A stretch of 64,000 bases of DNA from Alphaproteobacteria bacterium (GCA_005884765.1 VAZV01000151.1:1-64000), one strand, 5' to 3'. Positions 54,172 to 62,119 are shown, counted from the first letter of the stretch. Notes: a model not told the origin generated them from the letters alone. A program made the numbers and translations.

Positions 54172-54759
54172 TCAAGACAACTTCACTTTATCGAGAAATG
54201 GTCTCCAGGAGAGAGCCTCACTGTTGGCTCGTTCAAAGTGTCCATCCTCTAAAAGCTTACCGACACATCTGAAGTATTCACAAAGGAATGATGCATCCGG
54301 CAACTGGTAGACGTGCTCATTCGGTACCCACAAATCAAATTTCCTGGCGGAGATAAAGGCAGACAGGATGGCTGGTCTAAGATCACGCACATTGTCCGGC
54401 CATCCCGACGACGCGGTTCGAATTTTGATGTTGTCTGAAAGACTGCGAAATTTGAAGCCGAGGCTTCGGAGCTCGAAAGCTTTTCTTTCGTCCGACCTCC
54501 GGTTTAACGATTCCAACAAAACGCCAATGACGATTCCGGTCAAAAGGACCAACGCAAATCTAAACCAGCGCTGTTGGCCCAGTGCGAGGAGGTAGTTAAA
54601 AACGGTCGTGGCCGTGGCGTTTGGAAAAACCGTCGCGGCGATACCGTTAGGCTCGGAGAAGACGTTTTCCTGCAACCATTTATCGAGGATAGGCGCGATC
54701 AGGGGGATCAGCAGAAGACCCCAAATCCCAAACAGAAACTGTTTAAGCCATTTGGACAT
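54172..54759 (-). CDS. Hypothetical membrane protein
   Basis: A 195-residue protein with two N-terminal helices (FLFGIWGLLLIPLIAPIL and FRFALVLLTGIVIGVLLESL) separated by a polar loop, and a C-terminal cytoplasmic half with no recognisable domain (SLSDNIKIRTASSGWPDNVRDL, LPDASFLCEYFRCVGKLLED). The codon use is A/T-richer than average, as in the neighbouring ABC binding protein gene. Probably acquired; the two genes are convergent. Not recognised. Confidence 0.65.
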   Translation of the reverse strand: MSKWLKQFLFGIWGLLLIPLIAPILDKWLQENVFSEPNGIAATVFPNATATTVFNYLLALGQQRWFRFALVLLTGIVIGVLLESLNRRSDERKAFELRSLGFKFRSLSDNIKIRTASSGWPDNVRDLRPAILSAFISARKFDLWVPNEHVYQLPDASFLCEYFRCVGKLLEDGHFERANSEALSWRPFLDKVKLS

Positions 54760-55040
54760 AGAGGCATATGAAGCTCGAAGGCGACCAATCGTTCGGTCAT
54801 CGACGATACGGCCGAAGCCCCTGCGTCTTCGGCATCCGTTGCGCTGAAGCTTAGGCCAAGTCCATCGGATTTGTTAGCAACAATCCATGCTGCGACGCCC
54901 GGAAACGCAACGTGTTGGCGAAAGTGGCCGCGCCCGGAGCAGACACCAGAAGCGGACATCTCGCACAGTTTTTTGAAACGACAGAGGCCGTCAACCGAGA
55001 CAGCCCCTCTCGTTTTCAACCGACGTCTAATCTCGTCTTA

Positions 55041-55472
55041 TTAGTAGCACCGGATGATGTTTACGGTTTGCTCTTGGCCATTCCGCCTGGGAACCGTTAC
55101 GGCCTCCGAGGGGCAGCTCGACACATAGGGTCGATCGGAAGGTGTGACAATCGGCGGATATCGATGTGCCCAATCCCAGGGAACGTCATAGGTGTAACGC
55201 ACATCGCCTGATGCCGGTTGCGTACCGTCTGCCAAGGGTTCGCCACTCGATGGCCCGTAGGAGTAGTCCTCCACTCCCGGCCAGAAGGTCCCGAGATTGT
55301 TTCGCCCGTGATGCCGGAGCGATCGGGCGAGCGGCCGATGGGAAATCGCATGCGTCGAGGCAAACGCGCCATGAACCGCGCCTCCGGACCGCGCGAATGT
55401 CTCGTTCGCGGCAAGCATCAGCGCGGCTGCGCTGAGAGACGCGATAAACGTCCCGTACATTCTATGCGTCAT
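55041..55472 (-). CDS. Exported hypothetical protein
   Basis: A 143-residue protein with a signal peptide (MTHRMYGTFIASLSAAALMLAANETFARS, cleavage near residue 28). The mature part is His-rich (THAISHRPLARSLRHHGRNN), then Pro/Tyr/Ser-rich, ending with SCPSEAVTVPRRNGQEQTVNIIRCY, a two-cysteine tail I recognise from short Bradyrhizobium exported proteins. The start at 55472 is chosen because it begins the signal sequence; no good ribosome-binding site was found. Confidence 0.7.
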   Translation of the reverse strand: MTHRMYGTFIASLSAAALMLAANETFARSGGAVHGAFASTHAISHRPLARSLRHHGRNNLGTFWPGVEDYSYGPSSGEPLADGTQPASGDVRYTYDVPWDWAHRYPPIVTPSDRPYVSSCPSEAVTVPRRNGQEQTVNIIRCY

Positions 55473-55747
55473 GGCGCGTACCCATTCGTTGGTTGCCGAG
55501 CAGCCCTCCAACGAACGCTAAGCCCAGCCTTTGGTGCCCGCAAACGCATGATTAATTATTGGTTAAGGCTTAATATTAATGACGAGGCATTCTTCAGACG
55601 CCAATTTCGTAGGGTGTCCAAAGCCTGCTTGCGCCTGCCGACCTTGTTCGCGTTGACGGTGCGGTGGGCACGCGGAGCCTGTCATCGGGCGCGCATTCGC
55701 GACCCGCTGGCTTTGCCCACCCACCTCACGGCTTCGGGGTGCCGCGC

Positions 55748-56275
55748 CTACACGATCCCTGCCGCGACCTGGCCGCGCAGCCGTTCCAGGCTGTGCAAGG
55801 TGTTGGCGCAGGCTTCGGCGACCTCGATGCCCTTGGTCGCAAAGTGCTTGCGGAAGAACTCGAAATGCGCCGCGGTCTCGTGGAATTGCTGCGGCGTCAG
55901 CACCGCCGAGAACACCGGCACTTCGGTGCGCAACTGCACGTCCATCAGCGCCTTGATCACGGTCTCGGCGATGTATTCATCATCGACCACGAGCCCGGCC
56001 GCGACGATCGCGGTGTAGCGCCTTGTCTTGGCGAGCAGTTGCACATGCAGCGGAATCTCGAACGAGCCCGGCACCTCGAACACATCGATGCGACCGCGCT
56101 CGATGTGGCGCGCCTGCATCTCATCCAAGAATGCGACGCGGCATTGCTCGATCACCTCGCGATGCCAGGCGGACTGCACAAAGGCGACACGCTGCGGTTT
56201 GGTAAATCGCGGATGCTCCGCGACCGGCGGCGGCTCGGGGAGTTCGGGTGCTTTTTCTTCAGGTTCTTGCGACAT
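55748..56275 (-). CDS. ribH: 6,7-dimethyl-8-ribityllumazine synthase (RibH2 type) with shortened active-site loop
   Basis: Lumazine synthase joins 5-amino-6-ribitylaminouracil and dihydroxybutanone phosphate, the step before riboflavin. The 175-residue protein fits the type II (Brucella RibH2) group: QRVAFVQSAWHREVIEQCR, FEVPGSFEIPLHVQLLAKTRRYTAIVAAGLVVD and VQLRTEVPVFSAVLTPQQFHE. After VVD the family has a GGIYRHxF segment with the catalytic His; here VVDDEYIAETVIKAL follows directly, about five residues shorter, with no His. The gene may therefore encode an inactive or altered enzyme. An FMN riboswitch lies upstream. The N-terminal 25 residues are a Pro/Glu-rich extension. Start at 56275 inferred from family pattern. 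Confidence 0.9.
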   Translation of the reverse strand: MSQEPEEKAPELPEPPPVAEHPRFTKPQRVAFVQSAWHREVIEQCRVAFLDEMQARHIERGRIDVFEVPGSFEIPLHVQLLAKTRRYTAIVAAGLVVDDEYIAETVIKALMDVQLRTEVPVFSAVLTPQQFHETAAHFEFFRKHFATKGIEVAEACANTLHSLERLRGQVAAGIV

Positions 56276-56362
56276 CTGATTCAGGCTTTCCTCTTCAGGA
56301 CCAGAATCAGGGCACACGGAACGACACGCCACGCGCAAAACGCGCGGGGAGCATCGCGACCG

Positions 56363-56541
56363 TTCTCTTTCATCCGGACTTTAACCGTCGGCCTCGGATT
56401 CACACCGAATCTGCTGACCCTTCTTCCTTGGGCTCATTCCTTGGGCTCAAACCCAAGAGTGGGAAGAAGGCGCTCGCGGGCTTGGGCGACCTCACCCTTA
56501 CCGCCGGTGGGGAATTTCGCCCCGCCCTGAGAACATCGGCT
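56363..56541 (-). promoter_or_regulatory. FMN riboswitch (RFN element) upstream of ribH
   Basis: The minus strand carries the conserved RFN blocks in order: AGGGCGGGGCGAAATTCCCC, ACCGGCGGTAA, AGCCCGCGAGCG, GGTCAGCAGATTCGGTG, AATCCGAGGCCGACGGTTAAAG and TCCGGATGAAAGAGAA. It senses FMN and usually shuts down transcription or translation of riboflavin genes. The variable arm between GCGAGCGC and GGTCAGCAG contains a 13-bp tandem duplication (56424-56449). ribH starts 87 bp after it; a GCGCG/CGCGC hairpin between could be the expression platform. Confidence 0.95.
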
Positions 56542-56683
56542 GCCCGGACGGGCAACCTGAAGCCAATTATGACGAACGGTGGCGGGACCAGCAAGCGCCT
56601 TTGCCATGGGAAATCGGCGTGTCGCCATGCCGCCAGCGGGTTTCCGGGCCGATTTTTCGCGGAGAAACCCGGACCAAGACGAT

Positions 56684-56705
56684 TAACGATTTGGTAACGA
56701 TTTGG
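56684..56705. promoter_or_regulatory. Direct repeat TAACGATTTGG x2 upstream of the YbjN-like gene
   Basis: TAACGATTTGG occurs twice in tandem. With the base before it, it reads TTAA-N7-GTAA, one mismatch from the CtrA consensus. The 415-bp gap 56542-56956 holds also CGGGTTTC/GAAACCCG inverted arms (56637-56670) and no other gene. Confidence 0.3.
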
Positions 56706-56956
56706 GCCGGGACGAATCCGATTCCGATTTGTTCTCAAATTAACAACTATGAAGGCGATGAGTTGTGGACGAGCGGTCCTTTCGTTGTGGACGGACTCGG
56801 CGTCCAGTTGCGCGGATTCCGCAAATCACATCAGTTGATCCCGGCAAGCCCGGACCGCTCCAACGGGATTGCAGCCGGCAACCACGCGCGGGACACGCGC
56901 GCGCCGGGCGGCTCCCGTGTGTATCAACAAAGTGCAAAGGTAGAGGTCGAGACGGC

Positions 56957-57457
56957 ATGTCCCTGCTCGAAGGCATTATCGATTCCCGGACCAATCCGCT
57001 CGCGGTGGTCGAAGACATCGCCGCCAACAATAACTGGGCGTTCGAACGCTCCGGCGACGACGAAGTCACGATCGTCTCCAAAGGCCAATGGACCGACTAC
57101 CAGCTCTCCTTCACCTGGATGGGCGAGATCGAGGCGCTGCATCTGGCCTGCGCCTTCGACATGAAGATCCCCGCAAGCCGGCGGGGCGAGGTGCAGCGGC
57201 TGATCGCCGCGATCAACGAGCAATTGTGGATCGGGCATTTCGATATCTGGACCCACACCGGCATGATCATGCACCGCCAGGCCCTGGTGCTGCCGGGCGG
57301 CATCACCGCCTCGACCGCGCAATGCGAGAGCATGCTGGGTGGCGCCATCCACGCCTGCGAACGCTATTACCCGGCGCTCCAGTTCGTCGTGTGGGCTGGC
57401 AAATCGACCGCCGAGGCCATGAGTGCGGCGATGTTCGATACCGAGGGCGAGGCTTAA
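56957..57457 (+). CDS. YbjN domain-containing protein
   Basis: A 166-residue soluble protein with the YbjN fold pattern: NPLAVVEDIAANNNWAFERSGDDEVTIVSKGQWTDYQLSFTWMGEIEALHLACAFDMKIP, REVQRLIAAINEQLWIGHFDIW and a C-terminal ALQFVVWAGKSTAEAMSAAMFDTEGEA. The fold resembles the type III chaperone CesT; in E. coli YbjN affects stress tolerance. It precedes proC by 173 bp, with a palindromic repeat between, an order I recognise from Bradyrhizobium and related genomes. The ATG at 56957 is the best start. Confidence 0.87.
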   Translation: MSLLEGIIDSRTNPLAVVEDIAANNNWAFERSGDDEVTIVSKGQWTDYQLSFTWMGEIEALHLACAFDMKIPASRRGEVQRLIAAINEQLWIGHFDIWTHTGMIMHRQALVLPGGITASTAQCESMLGGAIHACERYYPALQFVVWAGKSTAEAMSAAMFDTEGEA

Positions 57458-57510
57458 GGCGCGTTTTGCGCAACGAACGCGTCTGACAAGCGGCGATCCA
57501 TCTCTCCGCC

Positions 57511-57603
57511 GTCATGCCCGGACTTGATCCGGGCATCCACGTCTTTTTTGCATGATGAAGAAAGGGAAGGCGTGGATGGCCGGGACAAGCCCGGCCATGA
57601 CGG
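57511..57603. repeat. GTCATG-ended palindromic repeat (about 93 bp)
   Basis: GTCATGCCCGGACTTGATCC with GGGCATCCACG at the left, CGTGGATGGCCGGGACAAGC with CCGGCCATGAC at the right. It lies between the YbjN-like gene and proC. Confidence 0.8.
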
Positions 57604-57630
57604 GCTATGGTATTGACAAGGATATGGCAG

Positions 57631-58458
57631 ATGAGCGACGCGCAAACACTTAAGCACATCACCGGCACCATCGCTCTCGCCGGCGCGGGGAAGATGGGCG
57701 GCGCGATGCTGAGCGGCTGGCTCGCGCAGGGGCTGGATGCCGCGCGCGTCGTGGTAATCGAGCCCGCGCCCTCGCCCGAGATCAGCGCGCTCGCGAAACA
57801 AGGCGTTCGCCTCAATCCTTCGGCCAAGGACGCCGGTGCCATCACAGCACTTGTGATCGCGGTCAAACCGCAATCGTTCCGCGAGGCCGGCGCGAGCCTG
57901 AAGCCATTCTCGGCCTCATCGACGCTGGTGGTCTCGATCATGGCCGGCACCACCATCGCTTCGCTCGAGGAGGTCTGCGGCGGCAACGTAGTGCGCGCCA
58001 TGCCCAACACGCCGGCTTCGATCGGCCGCGGCATCACGGTTGCGGTGGCGGCAAAAAAGGTCAGCGCAGCGCAGCGCAGCGTCGCCGACGCGCTGTTGCG
58101 CGCGATCGGATCGGTGGAATGGGTCGAGGACGAGATGTTGATGGACGCGGTGACCGCCGTGTCCGGCTCCGGCCCGGCTTATGTCTTCCTGCTCGCCGAG
58201 GAATTGGCGCGTGCCGGCGTCGCGGCCGGCCTGCCGGCAGAGCTTGCGACCAAACTGGCGCGCGAGACGGTGGCAGGCTCCGGCGAGTTGCTGCATCGCT
58301 CGGACATTGCGTCGGCGACGCTGCGGCAGAACGTCACTTCGCCCGGCGGCACCACGGCGGCGGCGCTGGAAGTGCTGATGGGCGCGGACGGCCTGCAGCA
58401 GTTGATGACGCGCGCGGTCGCGGCGGCGACGCGGCGTTCGAAAGAATTGGCGAAGTAA
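57631..58458 (+). CDS. proC: Pyrroline-5-carboxylate reductase
   Basis: ProC reduces pyrroline-5-carboxylate to proline. The 275-residue protein has the N-terminal Rossmann motif ALAGAGKMGGAMLSGWLAQG (residues 15-33), VIAVKPQSF near 81, RAMPNTPASIGRG near 122, and the C-terminal dimer domain signature SGSGPAYVFLLAEEL and TVAGSGELLHRSD followed by VTSPGGTTAAALEVL. The ATG at 57631 gives a normal N-terminus; an upstream ATG at 57607 lies at the edge of the repeat. Confidence 0.96.
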   Translation: MSDAQTLKHITGTIALAGAGKMGGAMLSGWLAQGLDAARVVVIEPAPSPEISALAKQGVRLNPSAKDAGAITALVIAVKPQSFREAGASLKPFSASSTLVVSIMAGTTIASLEEVCGGNVVRAMPNTPASIGRGITVAVAAKKVSAAQRSVADALLRAIGSVEWVEDEMLMDAVTAVSGSGPAYVFLLAEELARAGVAAGLPAELATKLARETVAGSGELLHRSDIASATLRQNVTSPGGTTAAALEVLMGADGLQQLMTRAVAAATRRSKELAK

Positions 58459-58461
58459 TTG

Positions 58462-58578
58462 CTCCGACCTCATCCTGAGGAGCCGCGCTTTCGCGCGGCG
58501 TCTCGAAGGATGGCCACATGCCTATCTCCATCCTTCGAGACGCGGCCCGGTAGGCCGCCCCTCAGGATGAGGTCGGAG
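58462..58578. repeat. Palindromic repeat with perfect 19-bp inverted ends
   Basis: CTCCGACCTCATCCTGAGG at 58462-58480 and its exact complement at 58560-58578, with a CGCGGCGTCTCGAAGGATGG / CCATCCTTCGAGACGCGGC inner pair. It could be a bidirectional terminator between the convergent proC and thioesterase genes. Similar sequences are common in Bradyrhizobium. Confidence 0.85.
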
Positions 58579-58585
58579 CGCGCTG

Positions 58586-58981
58586 CTACTTCGCCGCAAA
58601 TCGCTTGTTGAAAGCTTCCAGGTTGACGAGGCCGCGGGCGTGGCGGCCTTCGCCGATCTTGCGTTCGTCATCGAAGGCTTCGACCTCGAAGCGGATCACG
58701 CGGCGTTCGACCGCGATCACCTTGGCTGCGGTTCGAACGGTGGCGCCGACCGGGGTCGCGGCGAGATGGCGGATATCGACCTCGGTGCCGACCGTGATCC
58801 AACCTGCTGCTAGATATTTGTTGATGGCATCGCCCGATGTCATCTCCATTTCCAAAATCATCATCGGGGTCGCAAACACCATCGGCATGCCCGCCAGCAA
58901 ATGCCCGACCGTGCGCTCCGGCGGCACCACGAGGGTGCGCTCGGCGCTCATGCCGATCCTGATGTGATCGCGTGCGCCCAT
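58586..58981 (-). CDS. FlK-like thioesterase family protein
   Basis: A 131-residue hot-dog protein resembling fluoroacetyl-CoA thioesterase FlK and its many generic relatives: VPPERTVGHLLAGMPMVFATPMMILEMEM with Thr and Glu of the catalytic triad, HLAATPVGATVRTAAKV with the His, and RIGEGRHARGLVNLEAFNKRF at the end. The ATG at 58981 is chosen because the longer frame upstream runs into a repeat. It likely hydrolyses acyl-CoA thioesters; specificity for fluoroacetate is not implied. Confidence 0.88.
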   Translation of the reverse strand: MGARDHIRIGMSAERTLVVPPERTVGHLLAGMPMVFATPMMILEMEMTSGDAINKYLAAGWITVGTEVDIRHLAATPVGATVRTAAKVIAVERRVIRFEVEAFDDERKIGEGRHARGLVNLEAFNKRFAAK

Positions 58982-58995
58982 GGGTTTTGTTCTTT

Positions 58996-59123
58996 CCCTC
59001 TCCCCTTGTGGGAGAGGGTGGCTTCGCGAAGCGAAGACGGGTGAGGGGTTTCTCTCCGCGGACACAAACCCCTCATCCGTCGCGGACTTCGTCCGCGCCA
59101 TCTTCTCCCACAAGGGGAGAAGG
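58996..59123. repeat. 128-bp palindromic repeat, inverted partner of 61072-61199
   Basis: CCCTCTCCCCTTGTGGGAGAGGG, a CTTCGCGAAGCGAAG stem, GGGTGAGGGGTTTCTCTCCG, CGGACACAAACCCCTCATCC, GTCGCGGACTTCGTCCGCGCC, TCTTCTCCCACAAGGGGAGA. It is nearly the reverse complement of 61072-61199, so the two flank the tautomerase and hisS genes. Confidence 0.9.
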
Positions 59124-59134
59124 ATGCGCAGCCG

Positions 59135-59332
59135 TTACTTCTTCGCGAAGCGCTCCACGAAGGTCTTGCCGCCCTTCATCTTGTGGGTGAGCGGCGCCTC
59201 GTTGATCTGGATCACGACTGCCTCCGCATCGACGCCGAGATTCTTCACCAGTGCCTGGGTAATGTCGCGCATCATGCCGGCCTTCTGCTCTTCGGTGCGG
59301 CCGGTGGCCATGTTCACGGTAATTTCAGGCAT
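59135..59332 (-). CDS. 4-oxalocrotonate tautomerase-like protein
   Basis: A 65-residue tautomerase of the 4-OT family. After removal of Met, Pro1 is the catalytic base (MPEITVNM start). It keeps the usual GRTEEQKAGMMRDITQALVKNLGV helix and the beta strand VVIQINEAPLTHKMKGG. It probably interconverts keto and enol forms of a small substrate. It lies between hisS and a 128-bp repeat on the same strand. Confidence 0.9.
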   Translation of the reverse strand: MPEITVNMATGRTEEQKAGMMRDITQALVKNLGVDAEAVVIQINEAPLTHKMKGGKTFVERFAKK

Positions 59333-59408
59333 TTTTTGTCACTCCCTTTGTCCTTGCTACTTTCCAAACCCGGTCCTCACGTCGAGGCACCACGCCATCT
59401 TGCACAGA

Positions 59409-59507
59409 TGTCATCATCCGCGAAAGCGGATGATCCAGTATTCCGCGCCGGTCCGTGTTCACATCGGCGTCACGGGCGTACCGGATGCCCGCTTTCGCGG
59501 GCATGAC
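59409..59507. repeat. TGTCAT-ended palindromic repeat (about 100 bp)
   Basis: TGTCATCATCCGCGAAAGCGGATGATCCAGTA at the left, CCGGATGCCCGCTTTCGCGGGCATGAC at the right. Same family as 40281-40379 in the same orientation. It lies between the tautomerase start and the hisS stop. Confidence 0.85.
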
Positions 59508-59524
59508 GATGTTGGCCCATGCTA

Positions 59525-61021
59525 TCACCACTTCACCTCATGGCGCGCCAGCACCTCACGCACCTTGGCGACGATCTCGTATTCTTTGCATGAAAATTGC
59601 GCAGGTCGGGTCTCGCGCCATTCCTGGTTGGAGGCGATCGCGGCCGCAGCCCTGGCGCCCTCGATCAGGTCCTTGATCTGAATTTCGCCGCGCGCTCTTT
59701 CATCCGAACCCTGGATGATGACGCAAGGCGAATTGCGGCGGTCGGCGTATTTGAGCTGGTTGCCCATGTTCTTGGGATTGCCGAGATAGAGCTCGGCGCG
59801 AATGTTGGCATTGCGGAGTTGCGCAACCATCTTCTGGTAGTCGGCGACACGATCGCGGTCGAACACGGTGACGACGACGGGGCCGACCTCGGGGCGCGTG
59901 TCGAGCTTGCCGAGCATCGTCAGCGCTGCCTGCAATCTTGACACGCCGATGGAGAAGCCTGTGGCCGGGACCGGTTCTCCGCGGAACCGCGACACGAGGC
60001 CATCGTAACGCCCGCCGCCGCCGACCGAACCGAAGCGTACGGGGCGGCCCTTTTCGTCTTTGGTTTCAAGGAGGAGTTCGACCTCGTAGACGGGGCCGGT
60101 GTAATATTCGAGGCCGCGGACGACGGAGGGATCGATCTTGATCCGGTCACCATAATCCGAAGCTGCAACGAGTTGAGAAATCGCCGTAAGCTCGCTGATG
60201 CCTTCATTGCCAATGTCGGAATTGGCAACAAGTATAAGTTTTGTAACGATTTCCTCGTTGGTACCTGTCACCGGGCAGGTAGCGGCAAGCACACGACTTA
60301 TTGCATCGTCTCCTAAGCCAGCACCTTTTGTGAAGTCGCCGCTTTCGTCCTTGCGGCCACCACCAAGTAGCGCACGGACTCCCTCTTCACCTAGTCGATC
60401 AAATTTATCGATGGCCCTCAGTACCGTGAGACGTTGGCCCGCCTTGTCCTCTCCGCCAATTCCGACTGACTCAAGCACCCCATCAAGCACCTTGCGGTTA
60501 TTCACCTTCACCACATAAGAGCCGCGGGGAATGCCGAGGGCTTCCATCGTGTCGGCCGCCATCATGCACATCTCCGCATCGGCGGCGGGCGACGCGCTGC
60601 CGACCGTATCGGCATCGAACTGCATGAACTGGCGGAAGCGGCCGGGACCCGGTTTCTCGTTGCGGTAGACATAACCGGCACGATAGCTGCGGTACGGCTT
60701 CGGCAGCGTGTCGAAATTTTCGGCGACGTAACGCGCAAGTGGCGCGGTGAGATCATAGCGCAGCGAAATCCATTGCTCGTCATCGTCCTGGAACGAGAAC
60801 ACGCCCTCGTTGGGGCGGTCCTGGTCGGGCAAAAATTTTCCGAGCGCGTCGGTATATTCCATCGCCGGGGTCTCGACGGGCTCGAAACCGTAGTGCTCAA
60901 ACACCTCGCGGATTTTCTCGACCATCTGCCGCGTCGCGGCGATCGCGGCCGGGCCACGGTCTTCCAGCCCGCGCGGCAGGCGGGCTTTGAGTTTTTGCGG
61001 CTTTTTGGGTTTCTCGGCCAT
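59525..61021 (-). CDS. hisS: Histidyl-tRNA synthetase
   Basis: HisRS charges tRNA-His. The 498-residue protein has class II motif 1 near residue 55, motif 2 [23 protein letters not shown] near 118, motif 3 GFSIGVSRL near 356, and a C-terminal anticodon-binding domain ([11 protein letters not shown]). Motif 2 differs from the usual RHERPQKGRYRQF form and matches the alphaproteobacterial HisRS group that charges tRNA-His without G-1 (established for Caulobacter and relatives). Between about 60148 and 60515 (residues 170-291) codons use many rare A/T-ending forms such as TTA, ATA, CTA and AGT, unlike the flanks. It lies between two inverted 128-bp repeats. Confidence 0.97.
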   Translation of the reverse strand: MAEKPKKPQKLKARLPRGLEDRGPAAIAATRQMVEKIREVFEHYGFEPVETPAMEYTDALGKFLPDQDRPNEGVFSFQDDDEQWISLRYDLTAPLARYVAENFDTLPKPYRSYRAGYVYRNEKPGPGRFRQFMQFDADTVGSASPAADAEMCMMAADTMEALGIPRGSYVVKVNNRKVLDGVLESVGIGGEDKAGQRLTVLRAIDKFDRLGEEGVRALLGGGRKDESGDFTKGAGLGDDAISRVLAATCPVTGTNEEIVTKLILVANSDIGNEGISELTAISQLVAASDYGDRIKIDPSVVRGLEYYTGPVYEVELLLETKDEKGRPVRFGSVGGGGRYDGLVSRFRGEPVPATGFSIGVSRLQAALTMLGKLDTRPEVGPVVVTVFDRDRVADYQKMVAQLRNANIRAELYLGNPKNMGNQLKYADRRNSPCVIIQGSDERARGEIQIKDLIEGARAAAAIASNQEWRETRPAQFSCKEYEIVAKVREVLARHEVKW

Positions 61022-61071
61022 GGGCGGCGTTGGTATCAGCCGACGCGCGGGGCGGCAACCTTGCTTACTTC

Positions 61072-61199
61072 CCTTCTCCCCTTGTGGGAGAAGGTGGCGC
61101 GGACGTGGTCCGCGACGGATGAGGGGTTTGTATCCGCGGAGAGAGACCCCTCACCCGCCCTCGTTTCACTCGGGCACCCTCTCCCGCAAGGGGAGAGGG
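61072..61199. repeat. 128-bp palindromic repeat, inverted partner of 58996-59123
   Basis: CCTTCTCCCCTTGTGGGAGA, GGTGGCGCGGACGTGGTCCG, CGACGGATGAGGGGTTTG, CGGAGAGAGACCCCTCACCC, then CCCTCTCCCGCAAGGGGAGA. It is between hisS and ilvE. Confidence 0.9.
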
Positions 61200-61228
61200 C
61201 AAGAAGAGAGCGTGCCGCGGGGCTATGC

Positions 61229-62119
61229 TTACGCCGCCGCCTGCTTACCCTTGGGCTGCACCTCGGCGGTGTAATCCTTCATCAACGCTTCCGAGATCGC
61301 GCCGGGCGTGAACTTCCACTTTGCGATCTCTGACACCGGCGTCACTTCGGCGGCGGTGCCGGTGATGAAGCATTCGGAGAAGCCGTCGAGTTCCTCCGGC
61401 ATGATGCGGCGCTCGACCACCTCGATGCCGCTGCGTTTGGCGAGGTCGATCACGGTCGCCCGCGTGATGCCGGCGAGGAAGCAATCGGCGGTCGGGGTGT
61501 GCAGCTTGCCGTCCTTGATGAAGAAGATGTTGGCGCCGGTGCATTCGGCGACCCGGCCCTGCCAATCCAGCATCATGGCGTCGGAATAGCCCTCGCGCTC
61601 GGCCTTGTGCTTGGAGATGGTGCAGATCATGTAGAGGCCGGCCGCCTTTGCCAGCGCCGGGATCGTCGCCGGATCCGGCCGCTTGTAATCGGCAAGGCTC
61701 AGCCGGATGCCCTTGAGCTTCTCGGCCGGGTCGAAATAGCTCGGCCATTCCCAGGCCGCGACCGCCAGATGAATGGTGTTGGTCTGCGCCGAGACGCCCA
61801 TCATCTCCGAGCCGCGCCAGGCCACCGGGCGGACATAGGCATCGGGCAGATTGTTCCTGTCGACGACGAGTTGCTTGGCGGCATCGATCTCGGCAACGGA
61901 ATAAGGAATCTCGAAATCCAGGATATTGGCGGAATTCTTCAGCCGCTCGGAATGCTCCTTGCTCTTGAACACCTTGCCGCCATAGGCGCGCTCGCCCTCG
62001 AACACGCAGCTCGCATAATGCAACCCGTGGGTCAGCACATGGACGTTGGCATCCTTCCACGGCACCAATTTGCCGTCGTACCAGATGACGCCGTCGATCT
62101 TATCGAATGAAACTCCCAT
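61229..62119 (-). CDS. ilvE: Branched-chain amino acid aminotransferase
   Basis: IlvE transaminates Val, Leu and Ile. The 296-residue class IV PLP enzyme begins MGVSFDKIDGVIWYDGKLVPWKDANVHVLTHGLHYASCVFEGERAYGG. The active-site lysine is in ISKHKAEREGYSDAMMLD, and EELDGFSECFITGTAAEVTPV near residue 260 holds the PLP phosphate. The ATG at 62119 has GGGAGAAGG upstream; a longer frame runs upstream but has no support. The 299-bp gap to the divergent MarR gene holds the promoters and, as far as I see, nothing else. Confidence 0.96.
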   Translation of the reverse strand: MGVSFDKIDGVIWYDGKLVPWKDANVHVLTHGLHYASCVFEGERAYGGKVFKSKEHSERLKNSANILDFEIPYSVAEIDAAKQLVVDRNNLPDAYVRPVAWRGSEMMGVSAQTNTIHLAVAAWEWPSYFDPAEKLKGIRLSLADYKRPDPATIPALAKAAGLYMICTISKHKAEREGYSDAMMLDWQGRVAECTGANIFFIKDGKLHTPTADCFLAGITRATVIDLAKRSGIEVVERRIMPEELDGFSECFITGTAAEVTPVSEIAKWKFTPGAISEALMKDYTAEVQPKGKQAAA

